Below, one piece after another: positions 8,591 through 17,975 of a stretch of 64,000 bases of DNA. The notes under the pieces are model-generated. The model made no database searches. It was not told the origin of the DNA and saw nothing but the letters and a program-made list of their open reading frames with translations. The stretch covers positions 1 to 64,000 of the forward strand of contig JBOGWS010000117.1 in the NCBI GenBank assembly GCA_050693895.1. The letters are read 5' to 3'. A program made the translations under genes and the position numbers. Position 1 is the stretch's first letter, and every line of letters begins with the position of its first letter. The stretch is from WHSV01 sp050693895 (GTDB taxonomy: Bacteria; Actinomycetota; CADDZG01; WHSQ01).

Positions 8591-10285
8591 ATGAAATCCA
8601 CGGTCGCTCCGCATTCCGGCGTCCCCCTGTTTCTTGTTATCGGCAGCGACCCTTTCAGGTCGGACAGGGTCGCGGCCGAACTTGACCAACGCTACGGGCA
8701 CCATTACGAGATCAAGCGCGCGAGGTCTGGAAGGGAGGCCATCGCGACGGCTGAGCGACTCCTGGACGGAAACCGGCGGATCGCCCTCGTCCTTTCGAGC
8801 CTTTCCCTGACGGACACGGACGGATGGGAGGCCATGACGGCGGTTCGGGCGCACCACCCGGGAGCGCTGCGTATCCTTTACCTGCAACCGGGTGATCGCA
8901 ACGAGGGCCGACTCGTGCAGAGGCCACTCCAGATGGGACTCGCGGACCACTATGTCCTCGTTCCGCTGGTCTCGCCGGACGAAACCTTTCACGCGAACGT
9001 CTCCGAGTTGCTCAGGGAGTGGGCTGGTTCCTACGGCCCGCATCTCGAGGCTGGTCAGTTGGTCGGCGAGTCGGACTCGTCCAGGGTTCATCATCTGCTG
9101 GATCTCGCCGGCCGCAGCGGTGTTGCGATCGCCTTTCACGATGTTCGAAGCGTGGAGGGCCGGCGCGTATTGAGGAAAGTGGGTGTTGACGACTCCGTAC
9201 TTCCGGTTCTGGTGCTTTGGACTGGGCTTGCGCTGCGAAATCCCACCGACGTGGAGATCACCGACGCCTTCACCGGCGGTGACACCCCCGACTGGACGAC
9301 GTTCGACGTCTCGGTAATCGGAGGAGGACCAGCCGGACTAGCGGCGGGCGTCTCGGGCGCGTCCGAGGGTTTGCAGTCATTTGTGCTCGACATGACGGCC
9401 ATGGGAGGACAAGCCGGCACTACGTCAAGCATCCGCAACTACCTGGGTTTTCCCAGAGGTATTTCAGGGCGGGAGCTTGCGAGGCGTGCCTTCGACCAAG
9501 CGTGGATGTTCGGAGTGGCGTTCCAGTTCTCACGTTCGGCCGATCGAATTGCCAGAGCCGGCGACCTTTTTGTTACCCGTCTGTCCGATGGTATCGAAGT
9601 GCGATCACGGGTAGTCGTCCTGGCGCCCGGTGTGGACTACCGGCGGCTCCAAATTCCCGAACTCGAGCAACTAGTGGGAAGGGGTGTCTTCTACGGCGCC
9701 GCCGTTACGGAAGCGGAGGCAATGAAGAATCGTGACGTCTTCGTGGTCGGCGGAGGAAACGCAGCGGGTCAGGCCGCGGTGCATCTGTGCAGGTTGGCCA
9801 AGAGCGTGACGATGATCGTGCGTGGGCCCTCTTTGTCGGCCAGCACATCGGCCTATCTCATCCGACAGATTCAGGTGAACGACAACATCGCGGTTCGAAC
9901 CAACACAAGCATCGTGGGGGGTGGGGGAACTCAGGCGCTCGAGTACGTAGACATACGCGACCACCGCGGCAATTCCCGTCGACATGAAGCAGGTGGCCTC
10001 TTCGTTCTCATCGGCGCCGCCCCTCGCACGGACTGGCTGCCCGACGAGCTCTTGCGAGACGAGTGGGGTTACATCCTCACGGGACCCGATGTCGGGTTGG
10101 AAGAATGGCCTCTCGAACGAGCACCTCTTCCATACGAGACGTCGATGCCGGGAGTCTTCGCGGTGGGTGATGTCCGACACGGATCGGTAAAGCGAGTCGC
10201 CTCCGCAGCGGGTGAGGGCTCGGTTGTCATCCAGGGCGTCCACGCCTATCTCGCAGACGAAGAAAAGTACATCCGACCCCTCTAG
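8591..10285 (+). CDS. Degenerate receiver / thioredoxin-reductase-like flavoprotein fusion
   Basis: Three parts can be read in 564 residues. Residues 11-145 have a response-regulator fold, but the phospho-acceptor aspartate is replaced by serine (S69/S70) and the conserved lysine by valine (near 124), so phosphorylation is unlikely. Residues 150-228 resemble the glutaredoxin-like linker of this fused family, without cysteines. Residues 236-564 are a TrxB-like FAD/NAD(P)H domain with GGGPAG at 244-249 and GGGNAAG at 387-393. The CxxC redox pair of true thioredoxin reductases is replaced by GAAV (369-372), so it cannot reduce thioredoxin in the usual way. The substrate is unknown. The stop codon overlaps that of the convergent aminopeptidase. 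Confidence 0.8.
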   Translation: MKSTVAPHSGVPLFLVIGSDPFRSDRVAAELDQRYGHHYEIKRARSGREAIATAERLLDGNRRIALVLSSLSLTDTDGWEAMTAVRAHHPGALRILYLQPGDRNEGRLVQRPLQMGLADHYVLVPLVSPDETFHANVSELLREWAGSYGPHLEAGQLVGESDSSRVHHLLDLAGRSGVAIAFHDVRSVEGRRVLRKVGVDDSVLPVLVLWTGLALRNPTDVEITDAFTGGDTPDWTTFDVSVIGGGPAGLAAGVSGASEGLQSFVLDMTAMGGQAGTTSSIRNYLGFPRGISGRELARRAFDQAWMFGVAFQFSRSADRIARAGDLFVTRLSDGIEVRSRVVVLAPGVDYRRLQIPELEQLVGRGVFYGAAVTEAEAMKNRDVFVVGGGNAAGQAAVHLCRLAKSVTMIVRGPSLSASTSAYLIRQIQVNDNIAVRTNTSIVGGGGTQALEYVDIRDHRGNSRRHEAGGLFVLIGAAPRTDWLPDELLRDEWGYILTGPDVGLEEWPLERAPLPYETSMPGVFAVGDVRHGSVKRVASAAGEGSVVIQGVHAYLADEEKYIRPL

Positions 10286-11496
10286 CCTTCGAGCTGCCAC
10301 ACCTCGTCGCGCAGGATCGGGATGCGGTCGCCATCGCTTGTGATCCCGTCCACCTCGAGCTCCGGCGACCCGACCATGAAGTCGGTGTGGACCTTGCTGT
10401 GATTGAGCCCGCGTTCAAGGCGCTCATCGGTCGAGAGAGCGGCCGCATCCTCTAGCGCTGTCGGGATTCCGGTGCCGTATGCGATGTGACAGGTCGCGTT
10501 TTCGTCCAGCAACGTGTCGAAGAAGGTGATGCCCGACTTTCCGATGGGTGACGTCCCGTCGACCAGCGCGATCTCGCCCAGGTGTCTGGCCCCCTCGTCG
10601 GCTTCGAGCTGGCCGCGCACGATGTCGGCGCCGGTGCGCGCGTTCACCTCTGTGACGACGCCTCCGGAGAACGTGACCTCGAGGTCGCGGACTACGGTCC
10701 CCCCGGTGGCAAGCGGACGGGTCGAGCGGACCATTCCGTCGGCGCGCCAGCGGTCGGGAGCGGTGAAGATCTCCTCTGTCGGCAGGTTGGGCCTGAATGT
10801 CACTCCCCAGTTCGTATTCATCTCCGCCGCCGACCAGTTTGCGTCCGGCATGAGGCCCACGGTCAGCTCGGTGCCGGGCCCCCGATAGTGCAGCGCGTCG
10901 AATGCTTGCTCGTTCATTCGGGCGGCCCTGGTGATGAGGCGCTCGATGTGCTCGTTCCACGCTGCGACAGGATCCGGCTGGTCGAGTCGCAAGAAGGAGC
11001 GCAGATAATCCCATAATCTCTCGACGTCTGGTTCGCCGAGCGCCATTGATGCCCAACCGTCTGTGGGCCACGGAACGATCGTCCAGTTCACCGCGCCACT
11101 CATGTTCGCGTTCAGCCGTGAGGCAAGGGAGGGCATGCGGTCTGCCGCCGCCCGTGTCGGATCGAGCTCGGCCAGCAGGTCCGGTTCGGGGTCGCCGACG
11201 ATGGCGATGTTCGCCGACCTGTGCTCGACGGTGTACTGGTGACGAGTGTCCAGCCACGGGGGAGTCCATCCCAGCGTGCCCTCTGGTGCGTGGCGAATCC
11301 GCGACCTTTTGGCGTGGGGATCCCAGTACCAGATGTCGACGTAGCGGGCACCCATGGCGTACGCCTCCTCCGCGATGCAGCGTGCGAAAGGCGCGTGCTC
11401 GAGCATGGCGTTGACCGTCACGTCCTGGCCAACCTGCATATTGGCGCCGACGCTCAGGACCAATCGGGCGTACGACTGCAACTCGTCTTCGTTCAC
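10282..11496 (-). CDS. Aminopeptidase, M29 family (AmpS/PepS type)
   Basis: A cytoplasmic metallo-aminopeptidase that removes N-terminal residues from peptides. The full M29 metal-site set is visible in 404 residues: E242 in the TEEIFTAPDR block, E308 in GEIA, H337 in CHIAYG, and H370 and D372 in SKVHTDFM. Length and motif order match AmpS/PepS of the family. The start is GTG with GAGGAG 5 nt upstream. The stop shares the palindrome CTAG (10282-10285) with the stop of the plus-strand flavoprotein. The role is probably general peptide turnover; no substrate can be inferred from neighbours. Confidence 0.9.
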   Translation of the reverse strand: MNEDELQSYARLVLSVGANMQVGQDVTVNAMLEHAPFARCIAEEAYAMGARYVDIWYWDPHAKRSRIRHAPEGTLGWTPPWLDTRHQYTVEHRSANIAIVGDPEPDLLAELDPTRAAADRMPSLASRLNANMSGAVNWTIVPWPTDGWASMALGEPDVERLWDYLRSFLRLDQPDPVAAWNEHIERLITRAARMNEQAFDALHYRGPGTELTVGLMPDANWSAAEMNTNWGVTFRPNLPTEEIFTAPDRWRADGMVRSTRPLATGGTVVRDLEVTFSGGVVTEVNARTGADIVRGQLEADEGARHLGEIALVDGTSPIGKSGITFFDTLLDENATCHIAYGTGIPTALEDAAALSTDERLERGLNHSKVHTDFMVGSPELEVDGITSDGDRIPILRDEVWQLEG

Positions 11497-11564
11497 GTGA
11501 CTCCTCGACTGGGATGGCAGACAGTGACGCTACCGGATTGTCGAACGAGCAGAGGACAACAAGG

Positions 11565-11590
11565 AAGGCCCCCGGGGGAACGGGGGCCTT
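11565..11590 (-). terminator. GC hairpin, probable terminator of the 61-residue gene
   Basis: A perfect 10-bp stem, AAGGCCCCCG and CGGGGGCCTT, with a GGGGAA loop. It lies about 45 nt past the stop of the minus-strand gene at 11633-11818 and upstream of the aminopeptidase start, so it likely separates the two. On the minus strand it is followed by CCTTGTTG, only a weak T-rich tail. Confidence 0.6.
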
Positions 11591-11600
11591 TCTGCCGGGC

Positions 11601-11621
11601 GCGATCCTCGTAGAGGATCGC
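11601..11621. repeat. Intergenic palindrome, variant with GTA centre
   Basis: Arms GCGATCCTC (11601-11609) and GAGGATCGC (11613-11621) flank GTA. The arms equal those of the copy after rpoA at 33741-33760, which has TC in the centre. It lies just past the stop of the minus-strand small gene, like several other copies in this window that follow stop codons. Confidence 0.7.
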
Positions 11622-11632
11622 TGTGCCGGTGC

Positions 11633-11818
11633 TCAGGTAATGGGCTCGAGGGTGTCGGCCACTCGCCTCAGGGTGCCGGCCACCGTGTGGCGCACTCCGG
11701 AGCGAGGGGCTTCGGCCCCACTATCAGCGTGAGGCTTCGAGGCGCGCTCTCTACGAGCCTGCTCCCGCCTGTCACGCTGCCGTTCCTGGATGATCTCGTA
11801 TGAAACGATGGGAATCAT
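11633..11818 (-). CDS. Small hypothetical protein, 61 residues
   Basis: I do not recognise the function. The start is the ATG at 11818, not an upstream alternative, because AGGAGGG (11826-11832 on the complement) sits 7 nt before it, the best ribosome site in this stretch. The protein begins MIPIVSYEIIQER and continues with a strongly basic, arginine- and glutamate-rich helix, then a short C-terminal segment with TVAGTLRRVADTLEP. There is no signal peptide. Similar short basic proteins starting near SYE are scattered in actinobacteria, as far as I recall. It diverges from the ArsR-type gene at 12035, whose operator-like repeats lie between them. Confidence 0.6.
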   Translation of the reverse strand: MIPIVSYEIIQERQRDRREQARRERASKPHADSGAEAPRSGVRHTVAGTLRRVADTLEPIT

Positions 11819-11982
11819 CGTCAACCCCTCCTCTCGGGTCTTGGCCGACTCATGTTCTTCGAGCCGTTCTATTGCCGTCGAATCTGCCGTTCGAAAAGTA
11901 TCGAACCGTTCGACAGATGTCAACTGCCGGCCAGCTGCAGGCGCGTTACCCTCCTTGACAGCCCGGCTCCGAACGACAACAG

Positions 11983-12016
11983 TAGAACGAGCGTTCTATA
12001 GGTTTAGAACGCTCTA
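11983..12016. promoter_or_regulatory. Operator-like TAGAACG repeats before the ArsR-type gene
   Basis: TAGAACG-AG-CGTTCTA (11983-11998) is a perfect inverted repeat with a 2-nt centre. Seven bases later TAGAACGCTCTA (12005-12016) repeats the half-site as a near-palindrome. Both lie just ahead of the regulator start at 12035, and TTGACA at 11955-11960 upstream could be a -35 element, though no well-spaced -10 is clear. The placement fits autoregulation by an ArsR-type dimer. Confidence 0.5.
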
Positions 12017-12034
12017 TTGGGTAAGGTGCTTCCC

Positions 12035-13186
12035 ATGCGGGTCGTAAATCTTTCTCAGCGCCCCAGCCCCATCGCCCTCGAGGTCGTGCAGTCCACCGCG
12101 GCGGAGTTCCTGATGAGCATCCTGGCGCTCGGGGACCTCCTGGGGCTGACAAAGGACGTCAACACCTACGACATGGGCAAACAGCGCCTCCAGGAGTTGC
12201 GGAACAAAGCCTCGGATGACCTCCTGGAAGACATCGAGGGGCTCCTCGGGGGCCCCGGAACGATGCCCGACACCTGCGGCAAGCTGCTCTCCAACCTGTT
12301 CGGCTATGTGCTCGATTCGGGCCCCAAGTACGACGTCGATACCTTTCTCGGACGACTCGAGGCGAGCGAGCCAACCGAGGTGCTGCTGGCTCTTGTCGGC
12401 TACCACGGCCAGAATCGGGCGGTTCCCGCCGAGGTCATAAGCAGTGCCGTCGAGGGCGATCCGGATGCACGGGCGACCTTTATCGAGGGTGCGCGTGCCA
12501 AATGGGGTGAGAGAGACGGTTTGGTCCTGGCACTCGAGCATGTCTTGAAGCTGGGCCCGGAACCGGTCCGGTTGGGTCTCGTCACGGCCCTCAGGCGCTG
12601 GGACGAAGAGGTCTTCGGGCAGTACAAGGGCGAGGCTCTCCCCGTCCTGGAGCGCGACTACAGGGCCAAGCTGAAGATGTCGCGGGAACTCTCGCTCGAG
12701 CGAACCATCGAGCTCGCGACCAACGGCATCCAGTTCGCCGCCGAGCCATGGATCAAGCGCGTCGTCCTGGCGCCGACCTACATCATTCGTCCCTGGGTTC
12801 TCCTGACCGAGCACCGTGACGTCATGATCTACATCTTTCCGGTATCGGACGACAGCCTGGGCGTGGACGAGTCCGTGCCCCCGCCCCAGCTCGTAAAGCT
12901 TTACAAGGCGCTCGGCGACGCGAACCGTCTGAGACTCCTGAAGCGACTCGCAGCGGGTTCGATGACCCTCAGGGAGGCGACCGACCTGCTCGGCAGCGCC
13001 AAGTCCACCGCCTACCACCACCTGGCGATCCTCCGTCAGGCCGGCCTCGTGTGGGTGCGCGAGGGCGAGGACAAGACCTACACCCTCCGCGACGACCTCA
13101 TTCCTCAGGCCTCCGAGCTCCTCCAGTCTTTCCTGCACCCACGCTCCACGACATCGGACAACGTCAGGTCGATCGCTCCGAGCTGA
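12035..13186 (+). CDS. ArsR-type winged-helix transcriptional regulator with long N-terminal domain
   Basis: The protein has 383 residues from the ATG at 12035. An in-frame TTG at 12017 would add six residues, but it overlaps the operator-like repeats, and AAGG (12023-12026) is better spaced for the ATG. The C-terminal 90 residues are an ArsR winged helix: LYKALGDANRLRLLKRL, then TLREATDLLG as recognition-helix region, STAYHHLAILRQAGLV and a wing with REGEDKTYTL. The roughly 290-residue N-terminal domain resembles the DUF5937-type domain seen in other actinobacterial regulators and may bind a ligand. No CxC metal site of the ArsR/SmtB kind is visible. Inverted repeats lie directly upstream. 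Confidence 0.8.
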   Translation: MRVVNLSQRPSPIALEVVQSTAAEFLMSILALGDLLGLTKDVNTYDMGKQRLQELRNKASDDLLEDIEGLLGGPGTMPDTCGKLLSNLFGYVLDSGPKYDVDTFLGRLEASEPTEVLLALVGYHGQNRAVPAEVISSAVEGDPDARATFIEGARAKWGERDGLVLALEHVLKLGPEPVRLGLVTALRRWDEEVFGQYKGEALPVLERDYRAKLKMSRELSLERTIELATNGIQFAAEPWIKRVVLAPTYIIRPWVLLTEHRDVMIYIFPVSDDSLGVDESVPPPQLVKLYKALGDANRLRLLKRLAAGSMTLREATDLLGSAKSTAYHHLAILRQAGLVWVREGEDKTYTLRDDLIPQASELLQSFLHPRSTTSDNVRSIAPS

Positions 13187-13201
13187 GCCTCAGGGTCCCG
13201 T

Positions 13202-13230
13202 TTGACCGCCTGAGGGCGCTCGCCTATTCT
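13202..13230 (+). promoter_or_regulatory. Promoter of the rpsL-rpsG-fusA-tuf operon
   Basis: TTGACC (13202-13207) and TATTCT (13225-13230) are spaced by 17 nt, a strong sigma70-type match directly after the regulator gene. The predicted start near 13237 leaves an unusually long leader before rpsL. Confidence 0.65.
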
Positions 13231-13556
13231 TACTGGTCGCGTCTGACACTCAGACGCACTGCGCGCCTGTTTTCTTGCCTCGGGTAGAAGCACGAGGGGG
13301 CGAAGACGAGGTGTCGGAGGGATGTAAGAGAACCCGAGTTCGGTGAGCTTCGCAAGGCCCGGTTGCCCCGGGAACCGATGGAGTCAGGGGTACATCGCCG
13401 AACGATTGTGTCTGCGGGAGGACATCCCGGTAGCCAGGGCATGTGGCCTTGAGGCGCCGGTTCCTATCTCCCGGCAAGACGGCAACAAAAGGTTCGCCTG
13501 CGCGTGTGCAGATTGCCGGCGGGCGGGTCCATAGAGGTGAGGCGCCCGGTGCTCAA

Positions 13557-13576
13557 GCGATCGTCTCGACGATCGC
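13557..13576 (+). repeat. Intergenic palindrome copy (rpsL leader)
   Basis: GCGATCGTC-TC-GACGATCGC: two 9-nt perfect arms around TC. It is identical to copies at 18008-18027 and 31163-31182. Here it lies in the long rpsL leader, 119 nt before the start codon. Confidence 0.85.
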
Positions 13577-13611
13577 GCAGGAACAAGAGGCGACCGGGTC
13601 ACAGGAGAAGT

Positions 13612-13638
13612 CTCCCGCCCGCGCATGCGGGGCGGGAG
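13612..13638 (+). other. Strong hairpin in the rpsL leader
   Basis: Arms CTCCCGCCC (13612-13620) and GGGCGGGAG (13630-13638) form a perfect 9-bp stem around a GCGCATGCG loop that is itself partly self-complementary. No T run follows, so it is not a classic terminator. It lies 57 nt before rpsL and could act in attenuation or processing. Confidence 0.5.
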
Positions 13639-13695
13639 TTCGTGTTCAGACGAGCAACATCCGCGCAACAACAGGTTAGTGGAGAGGAAGAAACG

Positions 13696-14070
13696 TTGCC
13701 GACGATTCAGCAACTGGTGCGCCAGGGGCGACAGTTCAAGAAAGAGAAGTCGAAGTCGCCGGCCCTAAAGGGGTCGCCGCAGCGCAGGGGCGTATGCACC
13801 CGGGTGTATACGACTACTCCCAAGAAGCCAAACTCCGCGCTCCGCAAGGTCGCTCGTGTCCGCCTCACCTCTCAAATCGAAGTCACCGCGTACATTCCAG
13901 GAATCGGCCACAACCTTCAGGAGCACTCGATCGTGCTCGTCCGTGGGGGCCGAGTCAAAGACCTCCCAGGCGTGCGCTACAAGATCGTGCGCGCTGCTCT
14001 CGACACCGCCGGCGTGCGCGACCGGAGCAAGTCCCGCTCGAAGTACGGCGCCAAGAAGGGCGGCGTTTAG
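13696..14070 (+). CDS. rpsL: 30S ribosomal protein S12
   Basis: S12 sits at the decoding centre of the 30S subunit and affects tRNA selection. The start is the TTG at 13696, with GAGAGGAAG just upstream; it gives 124 residues, the normal length, whereas the longer open frame upstream is leader sequence. K43/K44 in TPKKPNSALRK and K88 in GGRVKDLPGVRY are present, the residues whose change gives streptomycin resistance, so the sequence is of the sensitive type. D89, the site methylthiolated in many bacteria, is also present. It is the first gene of the str operon and is followed 2 nt later by rpsG. Confidence 0.97.
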   Translation: MPTIQQLVRQGRQFKKEKSKSPALKGSPQRRGVCTRVYTTTPKKPNSALRKVARVRLTSQIEVTAYIPGIGHNLQEHSIVLVRGGRVKDLPGVRYKIVRAALDTAGVRDRSKSRSKYGAKKGGV

Positions 14071-14072
14071 AA

Positions 14073-14543
14073 ATGCCGAGGCGCGGTGCTGCTGCTCGCA
14101 GGGACATCAACCCCGACCCGATCTACGGCTCGGTGCTCGTCACTCAGGTCACCAACCGCATCATGACGCGCGGCAAGCGCAGCCTGGCCGAGGGGATCGT
14201 CTACAGCGCTTTGACCACAGTCGGCGATCGCACCGGCAGAGATCCCTTGCCCGTGCTCAAGAAGGCGATCGACAACATCAAGCCTTTGCTCGAGGTCCGC
14301 AGCCGCCGCGTCGGTGGCGCGACCTACCAGGTTCCGGTCGAGGTCATTTCTCGACGCGGCACGACTCTGGCAATTCGGTGGCTCGTGACCTTCTCGCGCA
14401 ATCGACGCGAACGTTCGATGGCGGAGCGCTTGGCTGCGGAGATCCTCGACGCATCGGGAGGCACCGGGGGCGCGGTGAAGCGGCGTGAGGACATGCACAA
14501 GATGGCCGAAGCGAACAAGGCCTTCGCTCACTACCGCTGGTGA
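14073..14543 (+). CDS. rpsG: 30S ribosomal protein S7
   Basis: S7 nucleates assembly of the 30S head by binding the 3' major domain of 16S rRNA. The 156-residue product from the ATG at 14073 has the normal length and the conserved segments MPRRG, NRIMTRGKRSLAE, VGGATYQVPVEV and the C-terminal AEANKAFAHYRW. The gene starts 2 nt after the rpsL stop, so translation is probably coupled. A 40-nt gap with a hairpin separates it from fusA. Confidence 0.97.
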   Translation: MPRRGAAARRDINPDPIYGSVLVTQVTNRIMTRGKRSLAEGIVYSALTTVGDRTGRDPLPVLKKAIDNIKPLLEVRSRRVGGATYQVPVEVISRRGTTLAIRWLVTFSRNRRERSMAERLAAEILDASGGTGGAVKRREDMHKMAEANKAFAHYRW

Positions 14544-14550
14544 TTCAAAA

Positions 14551-14571
14551 GGGCTGACCGAGAGGTCGCCC
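14551..14571 (+). other. Hairpin between rpsG and fusA
   Basis: GGGC-T-GACC (14551-14559) pairs with GGTCGCCC (14564-14571) around a GAGA loop of the stable GNRA class, leaving one bulged T. It begins 8 nt after the rpsG stop and ends 11 nt before the fusA start, close to the fusA ribosome site, so it might tune fusA translation or protect the upstream message. Confidence 0.5.
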
Positions 14572-14582
14572 AGAGGAGAGAA

Positions 14583-16748
14583 ATGGCAGAAGCAGCTCAA
14601 AACGAAAAACAACAAAAGGGGCCGCAGCTCAAGGCGGTCAAGGGCGGCGGTGCTCCCACCATCCGGGAGTATCCGTTGAGCCATACCCGCAACATCGGGA
14701 TCATGGCCCACATCGACGCGGGCAAGACCACCACGACCGAGCGCATCCTGTACTACACCGGCAAGACCTACAAGATCGGTGAGGTCCACGAGGGCGGCGC
14801 GGTCATGGACTGGATGGCCCAGGAGCAGGAGCGCGGCATCACAATTACGTCCGCGGCCACCACGGCGAACTGGAAGGGCTACTGGATCAACCTGATCGAC
14901 ACACCCGGTCACATCGACTTCACGGTCGAGGTCGAGCGCTCGTTGCGAGTCCTCGATGGTGCGGTTGCCGTGTTCGACGCCGTCGCGGGAGTCGAGCCTC
15001 AGTCCGAGACGGTCTGGCGTCAGGCCGACCGGTACAACGTCCCGCGCATGTGCTTCGTCAACAAGATGGATCGTACGGGCGCGGACTTCTACCGCTGCGT
15101 CGAGATGATCCGCGAGCGACTCAACGGCACTCCCGCAGTCATCCAGCTTCCGATCGGAAACGAGGAGAACTTCCACGGCGTGGTCGATCTCGTCACGATG
15201 ATCGCCCACTACTGGCCCTCCGACGGCATGGGCGAGGAGTGGGAGGACCGCGAGATACCCGACGATATGAAGGCGGATGCCGAGCAGTGGCGCCATGACC
15301 TGATCGAGGTTCTCGCCGACGTCGACGAGGACGTCATGGAGGCGTATCTCGGTGACGAGGACCTCTCGGTCGACGCTATGCGCAAGGCACTGCGTAAGGG
15401 CACCATCGCGGGGACGATCAATCCGATCCTGTGCGGTTCGGCCTTCAAGAACAAGGCCGTCCAACCGCTACTCGACGCGGTGACCTGGTATCTGCCCAGC
15501 CCCATGGATCTACCGCCGTACGAGGGGACCCACCCGACCACGGGCGAGGCGGAGGTGCGCAAGCCGGACGACTCCGAGCCGTTTTCCGCACTCGCCTTCA
15601 AGATAATGACCGACCCGTACGTGGGGCGCCTGACCTACATGCGCGTCTACTCGGGCACGCTCAAGAGCGGTGACCAGGTGATTAACTCCACGCGCGAGCG
15701 CAGGGAGCGCATCGGCCGCCTGCTCCAGATGCACGCGAACCACCGCGAGGACAAGGATGCGGTATTCGCGGGAGACATCGTTGCAGTCGTGGGTCTCAAG
15801 AACACGCTGACCGGGGACACGCTCACCGATCCGAACGCACCGGTTCTGCTCGAGGAGATGACCTTCCCGGCCCCCGTGATCGACGTCGCGATCGAGCCCA
15901 AGTCCAAGGTCGACTCCGAAAAGCTGAGTACTGCGCTCCAGAAGCTATCGGAGGAGGACCCGACTTTCATGGTCCACACCGACGAGGACACGGGCCAGAC
16001 CATCATCTCGGGAATGGGCGAGGTTCACCTCGAGGTCATCGTCGACCGGCTCATCCGTGAGTTCAAGGTCGGGGCCAACGTCGGTAAGCCGCAGGTCGCG
16101 TATCGCGAGACCATCAAGAACCCCATCGACAAGGTCGAAACTCGCTACGTCAAGCAGACCGGCGGTAAGGGCCAGTACGGCCACGTGATCTTGGCGATCG
16201 AGCCGACGGGTCCCGGCGGTGGATACGAGTTCATCAACAAGATCAGGGCCGGACGCATCCCGCAGGAGTACATCCCGAGTGTGGATCAGGGCGTCCAGGA
16301 GGCCATGGCGTCCGGTGTCCTTGCCGGCTACCCGGTCGTCGACCTGCGGGTGACGCTGCTCGACGGCAGCTACCACGACGTCGACTCATCCGAGATGGCG
16401 TTCAAGATCGCCGGCTCAATGTGCTTCAAGGATGGAGTCAAAAAGGCGCGACCCATCCTTCTCGAGCCCATATTCGACGTCGAGGTCGTTACCCCGGAAG
16501 AGCATATGGGTGACGTCATCGGAGACCTTTCCGGACGTCGCGGTCGCATCGAATCGATGGACCAGCGGGGGCAGGATCGAATCATCAAAGCTCAGGTGCC
16601 CCTCGCCGAGATGTTCGGCTACGCGACCGAGTTGCGCAGTCGCACGCAGGGCCGCGCCACGTACACCATGCAGTTCAACAGCTATCAGGAGGTACCCCAG
16701 TCAATTGCAGACGACGTAGTCGCAACGGTTCGCGGAGAACCGTCATAG
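14583..16748 (+). CDS. fusA: Elongation factor G
   Basis: This GTPase drives translocation of tRNA and mRNA on the ribosome and takes part in ribosome recycling. The P-loop AHIDAGKT is at residues 42-49, followed by the switch region with RGITITSAAT and the G3 motif DTPGHIDF, then NKMDRTGADF. Domains II to V follow, ending in the QFNSYQEVP segment. The length of 721 residues is slightly above the usual 690-705 because of an extra N-terminal stretch of about 25 residues rich in Lys and Gln before the conserved core. GAGGAGAG lies just upstream of the ATG. It lies between rpsG and tuf in the str operon. Confidence 0.98.
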   Translation: MAEAAQNEKQQKGPQLKAVKGGGAPTIREYPLSHTRNIGIMAHIDAGKTTTTERILYYTGKTYKIGEVHEGGAVMDWMAQEQERGITITSAATTANWKGYWINLIDTPGHIDFTVEVERSLRVLDGAVAVFDAVAGVEPQSETVWRQADRYNVPRMCFVNKMDRTGADFYRCVEMIRERLNGTPAVIQLPIGNEENFHGVVDLVTMIAHYWPSDGMGEEWEDREIPDDMKADAEQWRHDLIEVLADVDEDVMEAYLGDEDLSVDAMRKALRKGTIAGTINPILCGSAFKNKAVQPLLDAVTWYLPSPMDLPPYEGTHPTTGEAEVRKPDDSEPFSALAFKIMTDPYVGRLTYMRVYSGTLKSGDQVINSTRERRERIGRLLQMHANHREDKDAVFAGDIVAVVGLKNTLTGDTLTDPNAPVLLEEMTFPAPVIDVAIEPKSKVDSEKLSTALQKLSEEDPTFMVHTDEDTGQTIISGMGEVHLEVIVDRLIREFKVGANVGKPQVAYRETIKNPIDKVETRYVKQTGGKGQYGHVILAIEPTGPGGGYEFINKIRAGRIPQEYIPSVDQGVQEAMASGVLAGYPVVDLRVTLLDGSYHDVDSSEMAFKIAGSMCFKDGVKKARPILLEPIFDVEVVTPEEHMGDVIGDLSGRRGRIESMDQRGQDRIIKAQVPLAEMFGYATELRSRTQGRATYTMQFNSYQEVPQSIADDVVATVRGEPS

Positions 16749-16772
16749 AGGTAGGGGAGAGGAAGAGGAGAT

Positions 16773-17963
<1,191 letters not shown>

Positions 17964-17975
17964 CAGGTCGCATCA

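Larger units (their letters stand above)
13187..13695 (+). other. Long structured leader of the rpsL operon
   Basis: About 500 nt without a credible gene. It begins with a good promoter (13202-13230), giving a transcript leader of about 460 nt. Visible structure includes a small hairpin with CCTCG/CGAGG arms at 13278-13297, a CGGTT/AACCG hairpin near 13360, the recurrent palindrome at 13557-13576 and a 9-bp hairpin at 13612-13638. Short open frames here lack ribosome sites. It may be a regulatory leader; I do not recognise a known riboswitch or ribosomal-protein leader class. Confidence 0.5.

Noticed and set aside
13443..13679. 78-residue open frame in the rpsL leader
   Set aside because: No ribosome site, runs through the palindrome and hairpin, no recognisable content.
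13504..13695. N-terminal extension of S12 in frame
   Set aside because: The extra 64 residues are arginine-rich translation of leader structure; the TTG at 13696 has a good ribosome site and gives the normal length.
14067..15464. 465-residue open frame antisense to rpsG/fusA
   Set aside because: Shadow frame; both sense genes are certain.
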